DNA of 64,000 nt from a virus: the IMG/VR virus record IMGVR_UViG_3300037042_006682, positions 97,209 to 161,208 of that record; one strand, given 5' to 3'. The notes beneath the pieces were generated by a model that saw only the letters and a list, made by a program, of their open reading frames with translations, was not told the DNA's origin and searched no databases. This document shows, one piece after another, positions 50,653-59,766 of the stretch (its first letter is position 1; each line of letters starts with the position of its first letter). Position numbers and translations under genes: made by a program.

Positions 50653-52779
50653 TTACTTGATCTCGCTGAGCGCGAGCGTCCCGCGCTTGATGATGTAGCT
50701 CGCCGGGGTCATCACGTTGCCGTCCACGTCCACGAAGCCCTCGTGGCCCGGCGCCGCCAGCGTCACGTTCGCGTAATCCATGCCCTTCGTCGCCGCCTTG
50801 ATGGTGTCGTGCACGGTCTGCTTGTAGAGGGGCTGGTTGAAGTCGCGCCCCCGCAGGACCTCCAGCAGCGCCTGCTCGATGTCCGCGAGCACCTCGGCCG
50901 CCACGTAGCTCGGCAGCACCTTGACCGCCACCGCCACGTCCACCGGCACGAGCATCGCGCTGCCGTCCGTCACCTGCACGAGCTGCGTGACCTCCTTGAT
51001 CCCGTCGATGTAGGCCTGCATCCCGTAGATGAGGCCCGCCGCCGGCGCCACGTAGTCCCCGTCCCCGTTCACGCTCACGATGGGGACCTGCACGTAGTTC
51101 GCCTTGCAGTCCGCATCGAACAGCGTCGAGAGGTGCGCTTGGAGGTCGACGAGCACTGCGAGGATGTCCGCCTGGAGCTGCGCCGCGCTCCCCGGCAGGG
51201 GCGCGATGGCCTCGGCCGCGTTGCCCACCGCCGTCACGGCCGTGCCCGCGAGGCCCAGCAGCGTGGTCAGGTACTGCGCCATCGTGACCTGGCCCTCGCC
51301 CGTTGGCGTGAGCAGCTGCTGCATGGCGAACCCATAACCGTCGAGCTTGGTCGCCGCCGCCCCGCCGTTGCTGAGGCTCGTGCTGATCGTGCCCCCCTGC
51401 GCCGCCAGCGTCCGCGAGTAGTTCGCCAGCGTCGTGTCGCTGGGGTAGGTGGCCTTGATGTAGTTGTCGAGGTCCGTCAGCGTCGTGCCCATCGCCTTAT
51501 AGGCCGCGTCCCCCGTCGTCATCTCCACCTGGAGCTGCTGCGCCACCGCCCGCACGTTGGCCGCCTGGACCTCCAGGGCGCTCTTCAAGAACCCCATCTC
51601 GGCGAGAAGCACCTGCATCTCCGCGAGAATGCCCTGCGCCGTGACGATGTCCGCCGCCGCCGCCGCCTCGGCCGGGGCCACGAGCAGCAGGTAGTTCGCC
51701 AGATAGCCATCGATCCGCTCGCACTCCCCGACCAGGATCGCGTCCTCCTCGGAGGCCCGCACGTTGATCGCGTAGCCCTTCGCCACGCGCCCGTAGAGGG
51801 GGTCGGAGAACCCGTTGACCTGCGCCTGGTAGTCGGTCTGCGTGATGGCCGCCCCGCGCGCCGCAAAGGCGTAGGGGGCCAGCTTGCGGGCCTCATCTGG
51901 GGTCTCGGGGTCCGCCCCGCCGCTCGCCCCCAGCGGGTTCGTGCAGGCGATCTTGATGGCCGCCCCGCCGACGCTCAGCACGTCGGTCGCGCTCGCCACC
52001 GTGCCCGCCGCGGCCCGCCCCGTGGCCCCGTGGATCAGCGTGTACTGGATCTTCACATCCGACCCGGCCTCGGGGATGTTCCCCGCCACGCCATCCCCGC
52101 ACGCCACGGCCGGGGGGTCGTAGAGGTAGTCCACCTCGTACTGGTTCGTCTGCGCAAAATCGAGGAAGTCGTTCTCGGCCCACTCCGCGCCGTCGATCCA
52201 CACGCGCACGCTCCCCTGCGCGACCCAGATCCCGTTCGCGGGGTCCCCGCCCTGCATGCGGAAGCGCTGGTTCTGCGTCCCATCCCCCGTGTAGCCCACG
52301 GTCCGCGTGGTGCCCTCGCGGCACGCCACGGTGATCGTCGCGGTGCCCGGCGCGAGGAAGGTCGGCGCCACGGTCTCGAAGACCAACCCCGATGGCCCCG
52401 CAAAGCGGAACCCCGCCTGGAGCTGCGCGGGCGCCGGGATCGCCGGGGTGAACGTCAGGTCGAGATCGACCGTCGCCGCCGCCGCGGGCCGCATCTTGTA
52501 GCCGACCTGCTTGACCAGCTTGGCCACCGCGGAGTGCGTGCGCGCCGTGTCGAGGTAGCAGTCGCTCGCCACGCGGTCCATGTACCAGCAGAGCTGCCCC
52601 ACCGCGTTCGCCACGAGGTCGATGAGCATGATGCCCACGCTCGTCGAGGCGTAGTCGTTGTAGTCGCTCACGTATTCGACCTTGAGCCGCCGCAGCAGGC
52701 TGTCGAAGATCGAGGCGTAGTCCTTCGCCGCAAACTTTACGGCGTTCAGAGGCTTGCGGTCCGCTACGGGGACTCCCAT
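50653..52779 (-). CDS. Baseplate J-like wedge protein, 708 aa
   Basis: N-terminal region MGVPVADRKPLNAVKFAAKD, VSDYNDYASTSVGIMLIDLV, then LCWYMDRVASDCYLDTARTH is the J/gp6-type start. The central motif PDEARKLAPYAFAARGAAIT plus DYQAQVNGFSDPLYGRVAKG is the J signature. A helical insertion (about residues 350-560) makes it longer than P2 gpJ. The C-terminal ADIEQALLEVLRGRDFNQPL with YANVTLAAPG matches the J end. It forms the baseplate periphery to which fibres attach. Confidence 0.85.
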   Translation of the reverse strand: MGVPVADRKPLNAVKFAAKDYASIFDSLLRRLKVEYVSDYNDYASTSVGIMLIDLVANAVGQLCWYMDRVASDCYLDTARTHSAVAKLVKQVGYKMRPAAAATVDLDLTFTPAIPAPAQLQAGFRFAGPSGLVFETVAPTFLAPGTATITVACREGTTRTVGYTGDGTQNQRFRMQGGDPANGIWVAQGSVRVWIDGAEWAENDFLDFAQTNQYEVDYLYDPPAVACGDGVAGNIPEAGSDVKIQYTLIHGATGRAAAGTVASATDVLSVGGAAIKIACTNPLGASGGADPETPDEARKLAPYAFAARGAAITQTDYQAQVNGFSDPLYGRVAKGYAINVRASEEDAILVGECERIDGYLANYLLLVAPAEAAAAADIVTAQGILAEMQVLLAEMGFLKSALEVQAANVRAVAQQLQVEMTTGDAAYKAMGTTLTDLDNYIKATYPSDTTLANYSRTLAAQGGTISTSLSNGGAAATKLDGYGFAMQQLLTPTGEGQVTMAQYLTTLLGLAGTAVTAVGNAAEAIAPLPGSAAQLQADILAVLVDLQAHLSTLFDADCKANYVQVPIVSVNGDGDYVAPAAGLIYGMQAYIDGIKEVTQLVQVTDGSAMLVPVDVAVAVKVLPSYVAAEVLADIEQALLEVLRGRDFNQPLYKQTVHDTIKAATKGMDYANVTLAAPGHEGFVDVDGNVMTPASYIIKRGTLALSEIK

Positions 52780-52792
52780 CGTTAGCTCCTTC

Positions 52793-53209
52793 TCACGGCC
52801 CGGTCGGGGCGCCCTGGATCGGCACCTGCTGCTGGTACACCTGGTTGTTGATCCGGTACACCACGTCGAGCACGATCGCCGTGTCCTCCAGGCCCACGTC
52901 CTTGCCTGTCCGCGCCTCGACTGACAATACCTCAGCGCGGGGCTCGAACAAAGCGATGGCCCGCGCCGTCACGGCCCCCACGCGCGCCTGCGTGAGCGGA
53001 TCGAGGTTGTCAAAGACGAACGCCTGCACGCTCGTCCCGAGGGCCCCGCGCATCACGCGCTCCCCCACGCTCGTCGTCATGAGCGCCTTGATCGAGTTGA
53101 AGACCACGGCGTCCAGCCCCTGCACCATCATCGGGAAGGCCTGGCTCCCCACCCGGAAGGGGTACGCGATGCTCCGCAGCACCATCGGCGTCGTCGTCGG
53201 CACCGGCAT
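52793..53209 (-). CDS. Baseplate wedge protein, gp25/W-like, 138 aa
   Basis: Shows the gp25/GPW lysozyme-like wedge pattern: LMTTSVGERVMRGALGTSVQ, then ALFEPRAEVLSVEART (the conserved EPR) and a C-terminal VLDVVYRINNQVYQQQV. Length is typical. Its ATG shares one base with the TGA of the proline-rich gene (TGATG). In contractile systems this protein starts sheath assembly at the baseplate. Confidence 0.85.
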   Translation of the reverse strand: MPVPTTTPMVLRSIAYPFRVGSQAFPMMVQGLDAVVFNSIKALMTTSVGERVMRGALGTSVQAFVFDNLDPLTQARVGAVTARAIALFEPRAEVLSVEARTGKDVGLEDTAIVLDVVYRINNQVYQQQVPIQGAPTGP

Positions 53210-53367
53210 CAGACGGCCGCCTCGTCGGGGTCATCCAGGGGGCACGCCGGCAGCTTGGGCAGCTCCGGGATCTTGGGCAGCGCCGGGAGGTCGAAGGGGA
53301 GCCCCGGCATCGGGATCGCCAGCGCCGGCAGCGCCGGCAGGGGCGGGATCTTGCACTTGGTCGCCAT
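53209..53367 (-). CDS. Proline-rich mini-protein between spike and gp25, 52 aa
   Basis: MATKCKIPPLPALPALAIPM continues with PGLPFDLPALPKIPELPKLP and ends DDPDEAAV. Almost every third or fourth residue is proline in LPxLP / IPxLP units, giving an extended polyproline rod. It is framed by the spike gene and gp25, where PAAR-like tip or small hub components occur in other contractile systems; it has no PAAR motif. The TGATG coupling to gp25 supports expression. Confidence 0.65.
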   Translation of the reverse strand: MATKCKIPPLPALPALAIPMPGLPFDLPALPKIPELPKLPACPLDDPDEAAV

Positions 53368-53379
53368 CGTCGTCCTCCT

Positions 53380-53398
53380 CGCGCATGCGCATACGCAG
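53380..53398. repeat. Border palindrome, imperfect
   Basis: CGCGCATGCGCATACGCAG, five bases after the spike gene stop and 12 nt before the next ATG. Confidence 0.65.
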
Positions 53399-53403
53399 CG
53401 CCG

Positions 53404-54372
53404 TCACCCGATCGATACCACCTCGGACAGCTCCTTGTAGAGCATCGGCGGGGGGGTCGGCCCCGGCGTGCTGGGGGCCCCCGGCGCCGCACACATGTGC
53501 TGGTGGATCATCGACCACGCCAGGAACTTCATGCCCCGCACCGCGGGCTCGAACACCGGCCCGGCCCCGAGGCAGACCTTGCCCGCGTTCAGCCACGCCT
53601 TGCCCCCCGCCATCACCGTGGCATCCCCCGGCGCGCTCAGCGTCGCGGCCTTCCCGTCGAGCGCCAGCATGGCCCCACTCTGGTTCGCCAGCGTGATCTT
53701 GTCCTTGCCCAGCGTGAGCCACGCGAGCACCTGGTTGGTGTCGGGGTCCACGTTCATGATCGTGACGCTCGCGTTCTTCGCGTCGATCGCGAGGTGCGTG
53801 CCGCTCTCCGCCATGAGGAGGATCCCGCCGTCCTTGTCCAGCGTGATCACGCTCCCGCTCTCCACCCCGCTGCCGTCGCCCTTGGCCAGCGTGATGTGCA
53901 GGTCCTCGGGCTTGTCGCCGAACCGCAGGTAGTGCCCCGCAGGCGTCTTGAACCCCTTGCGGAAGGCCTCCCCGCTCGCTGTCAGGGCCGTCCCCGCGGC
54001 GTCCTTGGGCAGCCACCCCCCGAGGTACACGGGCACCGTCATGTCCCCGTGCTCGAACATCACCCACACGGCGTCCCCCACCTCGGGCGGCACGAAGAGG
54101 CCGTGCATCTGCCCCGCCGCCCCCTTCGCGAGCCCCGGCCAGCAGGGGAGCGCCCAGTAGCCCTTCGGCACCTCGGCCTCCGTCGCCATGCCCAGCGCCG
54201 GCACCTGGATGCGGCAGCGCCCCCGCTTCTCCTCGTCCTTGTTGTCGACGACGAGCCCCGTGTAGAGCCCGTAATAGCGGTTCGCGTGGTTCTCCAGGCC
54301 GTCCGCGTGGATCGCGTCCATCACGTAGCCCGCGGGGTCGTTCTTGCGGCGGCTGTCGGAGAGGTCGAACAT
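53404..54372 (-). CDS. Baseplate spike protein, gpV/gp5-VgrG-like, 322 aa
   Basis: Residues ~34-120 form the OB-fold: YYGLYTGLVVDNKDEEKRGR, then CRIQVPALG and VPPEVGDAVWVMFEHGD, PVYLGGW. The rest is repetitive beta sequence (SVITLDKDGGILLMAESGTH; LTLGKDKITLANQSGAMLAL; GKAATLSAPGD) fitting the triple-stranded spike shaft, then IHQHMCAAPG and a Pro-rich end. No lysozyme domain is inserted. It forms the membrane-piercing tip of the contractile tail. Confidence 0.85.
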   Translation of the reverse strand: MFDLSDSRRKNDPAGYVMDAIHADGLENHANRYYGLYTGLVVDNKDEEKRGRCRIQVPALGMATEAEVPKGYWALPCWPGLAKGAAGQMHGLFVPPEVGDAVWVMFEHGDMTVPVYLGGWLPKDAAGTALTASGEAFRKGFKTPAGHYLRFGDKPEDLHITLAKGDGSGVESGSVITLDKDGGILLMAESGTHLAIDAKNASVTIMNVDPDTNQVLAWLTLGKDKITLANQSGAMLALDGKAATLSAPGDATVMAGGKAWLNAGKVCLGAGPVFEPAVRGMKFLAWSMIHQHMCAAPGAPSTPGPTPPPMLYKELSEVVSIG

Positions 54373-54375
54373 CGT

Positions 54376-55788
54376 TCAGGCCTCCTTCATGGGCTGCGCC
54401 TGGGTCTGCGTCTGCGCCAGGTTGCTCGTCTGCGTGGAGCCCCACTTCACCAGCTCCAGCACCGTCTTCCAATCCCCCGGCGCGTAGTTGTGCGTGACCT
54501 TCCGCACCTGGTAAGTCGAATTCATCATCGAGCTGCACCCCGCCACCGTCACGGGCATCCCCGGCTGCACACTGGGCAGCCCCAGGGTCGTCACCGTAAG
54601 CACGATCGCCATGCGGTCCGCGGCCCCCACGCCCTGCGCCGCTAGCTCCGCCTGCGCCTTGGCCTTCTCCGCCCCGCTCGGCGCCGCCACGGCCCGCTTA
54701 GCGGGCACCCCCTTCTTACCACCAGGGTCGATCTTCGCATCGGCCTGCACCTCGCCGCGCTTGTCGTCCTGCGCCTCAGAGGCCACCGCGCTGCCCTTGG
54801 GGTCGGCCGGGCGCTCCATGTCCTTGGGCCACACCCACAAGGGATCCAGGACGATCCCCGTGTCCTTCTCGATCACCACCGCGCGCACCCCCGCCGTGGC
54901 CCCCGGCACGGGCACCGCATCCCACTTGCGGCCCTCCGCCCACATCGCGGCCCCCCCACTGAACGACACGTCCAAGATCGGGTACTGCGGGGGATCCGAC
55001 GAGGGATCAAAGAGCCCCCGCAGCACCAGCGCATACATCGGGGTCTGCGTCGCCGCATAGCCCTTGGGGTAATAAAAGACCGCCGGCTTGAACGTGCTCA
55101 CCGTCGCAATCGCGTTGCCGAAGTGAAAGTCCAGGTTGGCCATGCTGAGGATCCGCCGGATCGTCACCATGTGCGCCGTGGTCCCCGCCACGCCATAGGC
55201 CACTGACTCCAAGTCCTTGCCCCCCGCCTTCATCTGCTTCGACATCTCCTCCAGCTTTGCCGCCCCATCCCCCAACGGCACCATCGTGTAGCCGATCGCC
55301 CGTGCCGCCTCCTCCAGGATCTGCTTGGCGGAGTCCCCAAACATCCCGTCATCGGCCTTCACGTACGCGGCCTGCCGTGCATCCTGGTAGTTCGCCGTCA
55401 GGGACCCGCTCAGCTTGTCGCTGCTCAGCGCGAGCCCGTCCCCGCCCTTGCCCAGGAACCCCCCATAGTCGGCGGTCACCTCGGTAGCCGTCCCCGCGAG
55501 GTACCCCATGCGCGCCCGCACCTCGTTCAGCATGTCAAAGGCGCCCTGCTCCAGCAGGTAGATGCCCTCCTGGTAGGGGGCCTCAATGCCGATCGTGAGC
55601 CCCTCGTGCGTCCCCTCAAGGTCCTGCGTCACGCTCACCGAGGTCACGAAGGGGCCGCCCATCACGGCGTCGCTCGACGGGGCGTTCCCCGTGGGCCAGC
55701 GCCCCACGTCAAAGACCCACTCCTTGCCCGCCTTGTTGCGGATCTCCACCTGCGCGAAGGGGGCAAAGAAGTCTGCACTCCCCGCCAT
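54376..55788 (-). CDS. Baseplate hub protein, gpD/gp27-like, 470 aa
   Basis: Starts MAGSADFFAPFAQVEIRNKA immediately after the LysM gene. The N-terminal half has the hub pattern (PFVTSVSVTQDLEGTHEGLT; long beta-rich sequence), a helical KQILEEAARAIGYTM domain, and a C-terminal TVAGCSSMMNSTYQVRKVTH - NYAPGDWKTVLELV segment typical of late-control D proteins. It is placed between LysM protein and spike, as expected for the hub that bridges tail tube and spike. Confidence 0.75.
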   Translation of the reverse strand: MAGSADFFAPFAQVEIRNKAGKEWVFDVGRWPTGNAPSSDAVMGGPFVTSVSVTQDLEGTHEGLTIGIEAPYQEGIYLLEQGAFDMLNEVRARMGYLAGTATEVTADYGGFLGKGGDGLALSSDKLSGSLTANYQDARQAAYVKADDGMFGDSAKQILEEAARAIGYTMVPLGDGAAKLEEMSKQMKAGGKDLESVAYGVAGTTAHMVTIRRILSMANLDFHFGNAIATVSTFKPAVFYYPKGYAATQTPMYALVLRGLFDPSSDPPQYPILDVSFSGGAAMWAEGRKWDAVPVPGATAGVRAVVIEKDTGIVLDPLWVWPKDMERPADPKGSAVASEAQDDKRGEVQADAKIDPGGKKGVPAKRAVAAPSGAEKAKAQAELAAQGVGAADRMAIVLTVTTLGLPSVQPGMPVTVAGCSSMMNSTYQVRKVTHNYAPGDWKTVLELVKWGSTQTSNLAQTQTQAQPMKEA

Positions 55789-56151
55789 CTAGCGCCCCCC
55801 CAGGATCCGGTTGCGCACGTAGTCCGCCGCCGGCACGTAGAGCGTCATTCCCGGATAGATCTCGTTGTCCGGCAGGTCGAGCCCGTTGCGCAGGGCGAGC
55901 ACCCACCACAGGGCCTCGTCCTGGTAGTACTCCAGCGCGATCTGGTCTAGCCGCTTGGCGCGCCCCTCGATCACCACCGCCGACTCGTGGTTGGCCACGT
56001 CCGGCAGCGCGGGGGGCTCGAACGGCGTGTAGAACCGCACGTAGGCGTCCGCCTCGCTGTCGAACACGTACTCCTCGGCCATGCGGCGCATGGGCGAGGA
56101 GACCGGCGCCTGGAGCGTCCGCAGCGTGTTGCCCTTCCCGAGATCCGCCAT
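55789..56151 (-). CDS. LysM-domain baseplate protein, gp53/gpX-like, 120 aa
   Basis: N-terminal ~55 residues are a structural arm; residues 60-112 are a LysM-like module (RLDQIALEYYQDEALWWVLA, then RNGLDLPDNEIYPGMTLYVP). In phages such proteins connect tail tube or wedge parts rather than cut peptidoglycan. It lies 8 nt after the tape measure gene and directly before the hub gene. Confidence 0.8.
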   Translation of the reverse strand: MADLGKGNTLRTLQAPVSSPMRRMAEEYVFDSEADAYVRFYTPFEPPALPDVANHESAVVIEGRAKRLDQIALEYYQDEALWWVLALRNGLDLPDNEIYPGMTLYVPAADYVRNRILGGR

Positions 56152-56159
56152 CGCCTACC

Positions 56160-59100
56160 TCACTTCGGCGGGGGCGCCGCCGCCCCGTTGCCCTGCGGGA
56201 TCTGCGCCCACCCGCTGCCCGCCCCCGGCGTCCAGCCCTTGAGCCCCGCCGTGTTGTCCTTGATCTCCGTGAGCACCTTGCGCGTCTCCACGCCATCCAG
56301 CACCACCGCGTTGATCACGCCGTAGAGCCCGCTCATGTCGAGGCTCGATTTGAGGACCTTCTTGTCGTCCTCGGTCAGGATGCCCGCGTACTGCGCCGTG
56401 ATCTTCCCGAAGATCTCCTGGTTGATCGGGCTGTTCTTGAACTCCTCCAAGGCCTTGGCCTGGAAGGCGTCGATCGCGAACACGGCTGACTGCTCCAGCA
56501 CCGTCGCGAAGCCCGTCTCGAAGGAGGCCTGCGCCCCCGTGATGCCGTCCATGAGGCACTCCAGGACGTTCGCGCCAGCGTCCCATAGCACGTAGCCCGA
56601 CAGCGGCCCCTCCTTCGGGGGGCTGTTGCCGAAGATCTGGTTGCCAATGCTCTTCGTGAAGGTGTCCCCCACGACCTTTGTCATCTGCGGCTCGGCCTCG
56701 ACCACCCCCTTGCCGACCTCGCCCAGGATCGTGATGCCCGCCGCCGCGGCCTTCGCGATCAGCTCCTGCGAGGGCCCCGCCACGCTCTGCCCATAGGCCT
56801 CGGCGAGCCGCACCTGCAAGTTGTTCGCCTGAATCATCATCTGGTCGATGTCGGCCTGGCCCTTGACGGCCCATGCCTTCTGCAGCGTGTCGAGCTGCTC
56901 GTACCGGAACTGGTCCTTGCGCTGCTGAACCTGCCACGGAGCGAAGGCCTTGTCTCCAAACGCGCCCGCCTGCTCCTGCGCCGCGGCCTTCTGCTCGATC
57001 TCCGCCGCCTGCATCTGGAAGGCTGGCACCGCCTGGACCTTGGCGAAGGTCGCCGCCATGCGGCCCATGTCGATCTTCTGCCCCGAGACCTCACTGACGT
57101 AATTGCTCCCCTTCAAACGCCCCGTCTCGCCCGCATAGTCCTTCTGAGTGCGCAACGCGTCCTTGAGCGCCCGGTCCATCTTGGTCACGTCGCCCGTGGT
57201 GCCCGTCCGCCCAAAGTCCTCGTTGATGTTCTGCCGGTCGATGCGCGTAGTCTCCTGAAGGCCCTTGACCTTCTTGTACTGCGCATCGATCTTCGCCGTG
57301 GCCTTGGCGATCTGCTCATCAAGCCCCTTGTTTAGGTAGTCAAACCACGCGTTGATCGCCACCACGCCGATCCCCGTGATAACCCCCGCGAGCCCGAGCA
57401 GACCGGGGCTTGCCTGGGCCGCGGCCCCGATCCCGTTGAACGCCAGGCCCAGGGCGCCCCCCACCACCTTCGTGATGATCATCCCCACGCCGGGGATCTG
57501 CGCGGCGAGGCCCCCGATCACCCCCACCATCGCGACCTTCCCGAGGAAGCCCGCGTTGTCCCACATCTTGCCGAAGAACTCCTTGAGCTTGGCGATCCCC
57601 TGGTCGATGGGGCCGCCCTCGCTCGTGAGGTAGGCCCACGCGTCCTCCCCCGCCTGCGCGATGGCCGGCCACACCGACTCCTTGAACCACTTCGTGAAGT
57701 CCGCCCACCCCGCCTTCACGTGCGGCACGATCTTGTCCCAGATCGCCCACGCCTGATCCTTGATCTTGATCCACAGGGGCTCGAACTGCTTCCAGATCTC
57801 GTCCCGCGTGGCCTGTGGCAGCATGAACCACCCCGCGATGCCCCCGACGATCCCCGCGAAGGGCCCCATGCCCAGGGTCTCCATGAGCGGCGCGATCGAC
57901 TCGCGGACCTTCCCCACGCCGTCCATCGCCAACTCCAGGCCGATCCCGAACTTCTGGGCGTCCTTGGTGTTCATCCCCATCTGCTTGCCGAAATGGAGCA
58001 TCACGCCCTTGGCGCCCATCTGGTCGAATACGGAGTACGCCTTGATGAGCGGCCCCCACGTGGCATCGCTGGCCATGGCCTTGGCCTGCTTGCCCATCTC
58101 CTTGTAGCTCGCGATCTCCTCCTTCACGAACCCCTTGACCTCGGGGCGCGTGATCGCGCGGATGCGCGTCTGGAACATCTCCTTGGCCATGTCGAGGCCC
58201 TCCTGCAGGGTGCGCCCGCTGGAGTAGGAGTCGTTCGCGAACTTCTTGAGGGCCCCATCCGCCTTGACCGTGGCCGTGCTCATCTTCTCCAGGGCCGTGG
58301 CCCCCTGCGTCGTGCTCATGGCCAGGTAGACCGCATTGCTACCGGCCTCCCCGAAGGTCTCCGTGAGGTCGCCAAGGACCGCAGCGTCGAGCTGCTTCCC
58401 GCTCTGCTGCGCGACCTTCATCCACTTGCCCATCTCGGCCATGCCGGCCGCGGAGTCCTGCGAGCCGAGGGCGATCATGCGCATCGCCTCCTCGGTCCCC
58501 ATCCCGAGGGCGCTGAGCTTCGTGAAGATGTCCGGCATCTCCCCGAGGCCGAGCTGCGCGCGCTCCACGGCCACCTGCCACTCCAGGAACTTGTTGGAGG
58601 TCTCCGAGGCCGCCTTCGAGGCCTCCTCCCCGCTGAGCCCCATCTGGTGATAGGCCCCCGCGAGACGCACCGAGGCCTGCACCGTGCCCTGGATCTCAGC
58701 CGCCGAGCGCATGTGCGTGGCCACCTGCTTAGCAAGGATCGTGTTGAGGCCGCCCATCTGCTCGCCCATCTGGGTGAACATCTGCGCGCCGATCCCGCCC
58801 TGGTTGCCCATGGCGACCATGTACTCCAAGGTCTGCTTGGCCTGCTTGCCCGTAAAGCCCCACGACGCCACGAGGTCCCCGCCCAGGGCCCCGAGCTGCT
58901 CCGTGGCCATGCCCGTGCCCTCGGCGAGCTTCACGAACTCCTGCGTGCTCATCCCCAGGGCATCGAACACGCTCTTCGAGGCCTCGCCCGCGTTGCGCAG
59001 GGCCCCCATCGTCTTGACCACGGTCTCCACGCCCACGTTCATGCCGTAGGCCATGCCGCTGGCCTGCCCCGTGAGCTTCTTCAGCTCCGCCCCCGTGACG

Positions 59101-59486
59101 CCCATCATCGCCAGGGCGGGCCGCGCCTGCTGCGCGTAGCTCGCCCCGATGCTCTCCATGCTGTTGCTGAGGTTGCCGCTGTCCTGCGTGAGGCTGCGGA
59201 CGCCACTCGCGATCGTCGAGAGGTTGAAGCTGTTGACGCGGTTCCTAACGCTATTGGAGAAGGCCCCCGCGAGGCCCTTGGCCATGCCCCCGACCCCCAG
59301 CGCCGCCTTGCCCGCGCCGCCCGCCACGGCCTTGAGGGCCCCCGCGAGCTTGCCCCCCGCCGCGAGGCCGTTCTGCGTGGCCAGCCCCTTGTTGATCTTG
59401 GTGATCGAGTCGAGCGCAGACCCCATGGCCCGGCCCATGCCGTCATCCCGCGCCCCGAAGCTAAAGGCGAACCCGAGCTTGGCCAT
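56160..59486 (-). CDS. Tail tape measure protein, 1108 aa
   Basis: Sets tail length and is held inside the tube. Begins MAKLGFAFSFGARDDGMGRA. Long helical N-terminal half with coiled coils and many Gly/Ala/Met, TP901-1-type segments (GVTGAELKKLTGQASGMAYG; TGMATEQLGALGGDLVASWG), and hydrophobic stretches near residues 560 and 665-720 that could cross the host membrane. The C-terminal part is again helical. Position right after the chaperone genes is canonical. Follows a border palindrome. Confidence 0.9.
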   Translation of the reverse strand: MAKLGFAFSFGARDDGMGRAMGSALDSITKINKGLATQNGLAAGGKLAGALKAVAGGAGKAALGVGGMAKGLAGAFSNSVRNRVNSFNLSTIASGVRSLTQDSGNLSNSMESIGASYAQQARPALAMMGVTGAELKKLTGQASGMAYGMNVGVETVVKTMGALRNAGEASKSVFDALGMSTQEFVKLAEGTGMATEQLGALGGDLVASWGFTGKQAKQTLEYMVAMGNQGGIGAQMFTQMGEQMGGLNTILAKQVATHMRSAAEIQGTVQASVRLAGAYHQMGLSGEEASKAASETSNKFLEWQVAVERAQLGLGEMPDIFTKLSALGMGTEEAMRMIALGSQDSAAGMAEMGKWMKVAQQSGKQLDAAVLGDLTETFGEAGSNAVYLAMSTTQGATALEKMSTATVKADGALKKFANDSYSSGRTLQEGLDMAKEMFQTRIRAITRPEVKGFVKEEIASYKEMGKQAKAMASDATWGPLIKAYSVFDQMGAKGVMLHFGKQMGMNTKDAQKFGIGLELAMDGVGKVRESIAPLMETLGMGPFAGIVGGIAGWFMLPQATRDEIWKQFEPLWIKIKDQAWAIWDKIVPHVKAGWADFTKWFKESVWPAIAQAGEDAWAYLTSEGGPIDQGIAKLKEFFGKMWDNAGFLGKVAMVGVIGGLAAQIPGVGMIITKVVGGALGLAFNGIGAAAQASPGLLGLAGVITGIGVVAINAWFDYLNKGLDEQIAKATAKIDAQYKKVKGLQETTRIDRQNINEDFGRTGTTGDVTKMDRALKDALRTQKDYAGETGRLKGSNYVSEVSGQKIDMGRMAATFAKVQAVPAFQMQAAEIEQKAAAQEQAGAFGDKAFAPWQVQQRKDQFRYEQLDTLQKAWAVKGQADIDQMMIQANNLQVRLAEAYGQSVAGPSQELIAKAAAAGITILGEVGKGVVEAEPQMTKVVGDTFTKSIGNQIFGNSPPKEGPLSGYVLWDAGANVLECLMDGITGAQASFETGFATVLEQSAVFAIDAFQAKALEEFKNSPINQEIFGKITAQYAGILTEDDKKVLKSSLDMSGLYGVINAVVLDGVETRKVLTEIKDNTAGLKGWTPGAGSGWAQIPQGNGAAAPPPK

Positions 59487-59508
59487 CGCTATCCTCTTCG
59501 CCCCCGGT

Positions 59509-59526
59509 TGCGCATGCGCATGCGCA
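59509..59526. repeat. Border palindrome, 18 nt, perfect
   Basis: TGCGCATGCGCATGCGCA, six bases after the stop of the frameshifted chaperone frame and 22 nt before the tape measure ATG. Confidence 0.85.
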
Positions 59527-59532
59527 GCGCGC

Positions 59533-59766
59533 CTACCGCCGTCGTCGCGCCCGCGCCGTGCTCGCCTCGCGCTGCCCCGCGCGCCGCTGCTCCATCTCCA
59601 TCTTCTCCCGCAGCAGCCGCTGGCGCCGGCTGTAGGGCATCGCCATCGCGTCGGTGTAGTTCAACCCCATGTGCTCGATGAGGGAGAACACATCCGACTC
59701 TAGCGCCCCGACGCTGCCGACGGGAAGAAAAAACCCGGCTGTGACACGTCCAGGCTCGCCGTCCAC
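59533..59766 (-). CDS. Frameshift extension of the tail assembly chaperone
   Basis: This frame overlaps the end of the 287-aa gene by 67 nt and continues to 59533. Taken alone it could only start at a GTG without a ribosome site. Entered from the upstream gene by a -1 shift at GGGTTTT it adds FLPVGSVGALESDVFSLIEH, MGLNYTDAMAMPYSRRQRLL and a basic tail. This matches the G/GT or E/E' design of tail chaperones upstream of tape measure genes. The fusion product would be about 342 aa. Confidence 0.7.
   Translation of the reverse strand: MDGEPGRVTAGFFLPVGSVGALESDVFSLIEHMGLNYTDAMAMPYSRRQRLLREKMEMEQRRAGQREASTARARRRR

Noticed and set aside
59533-59766. 77-aa frame as an independent gene
   Set aside because: Its only start is a GTG without a ribosome site inside the upstream gene; a frameshift product explains it better.
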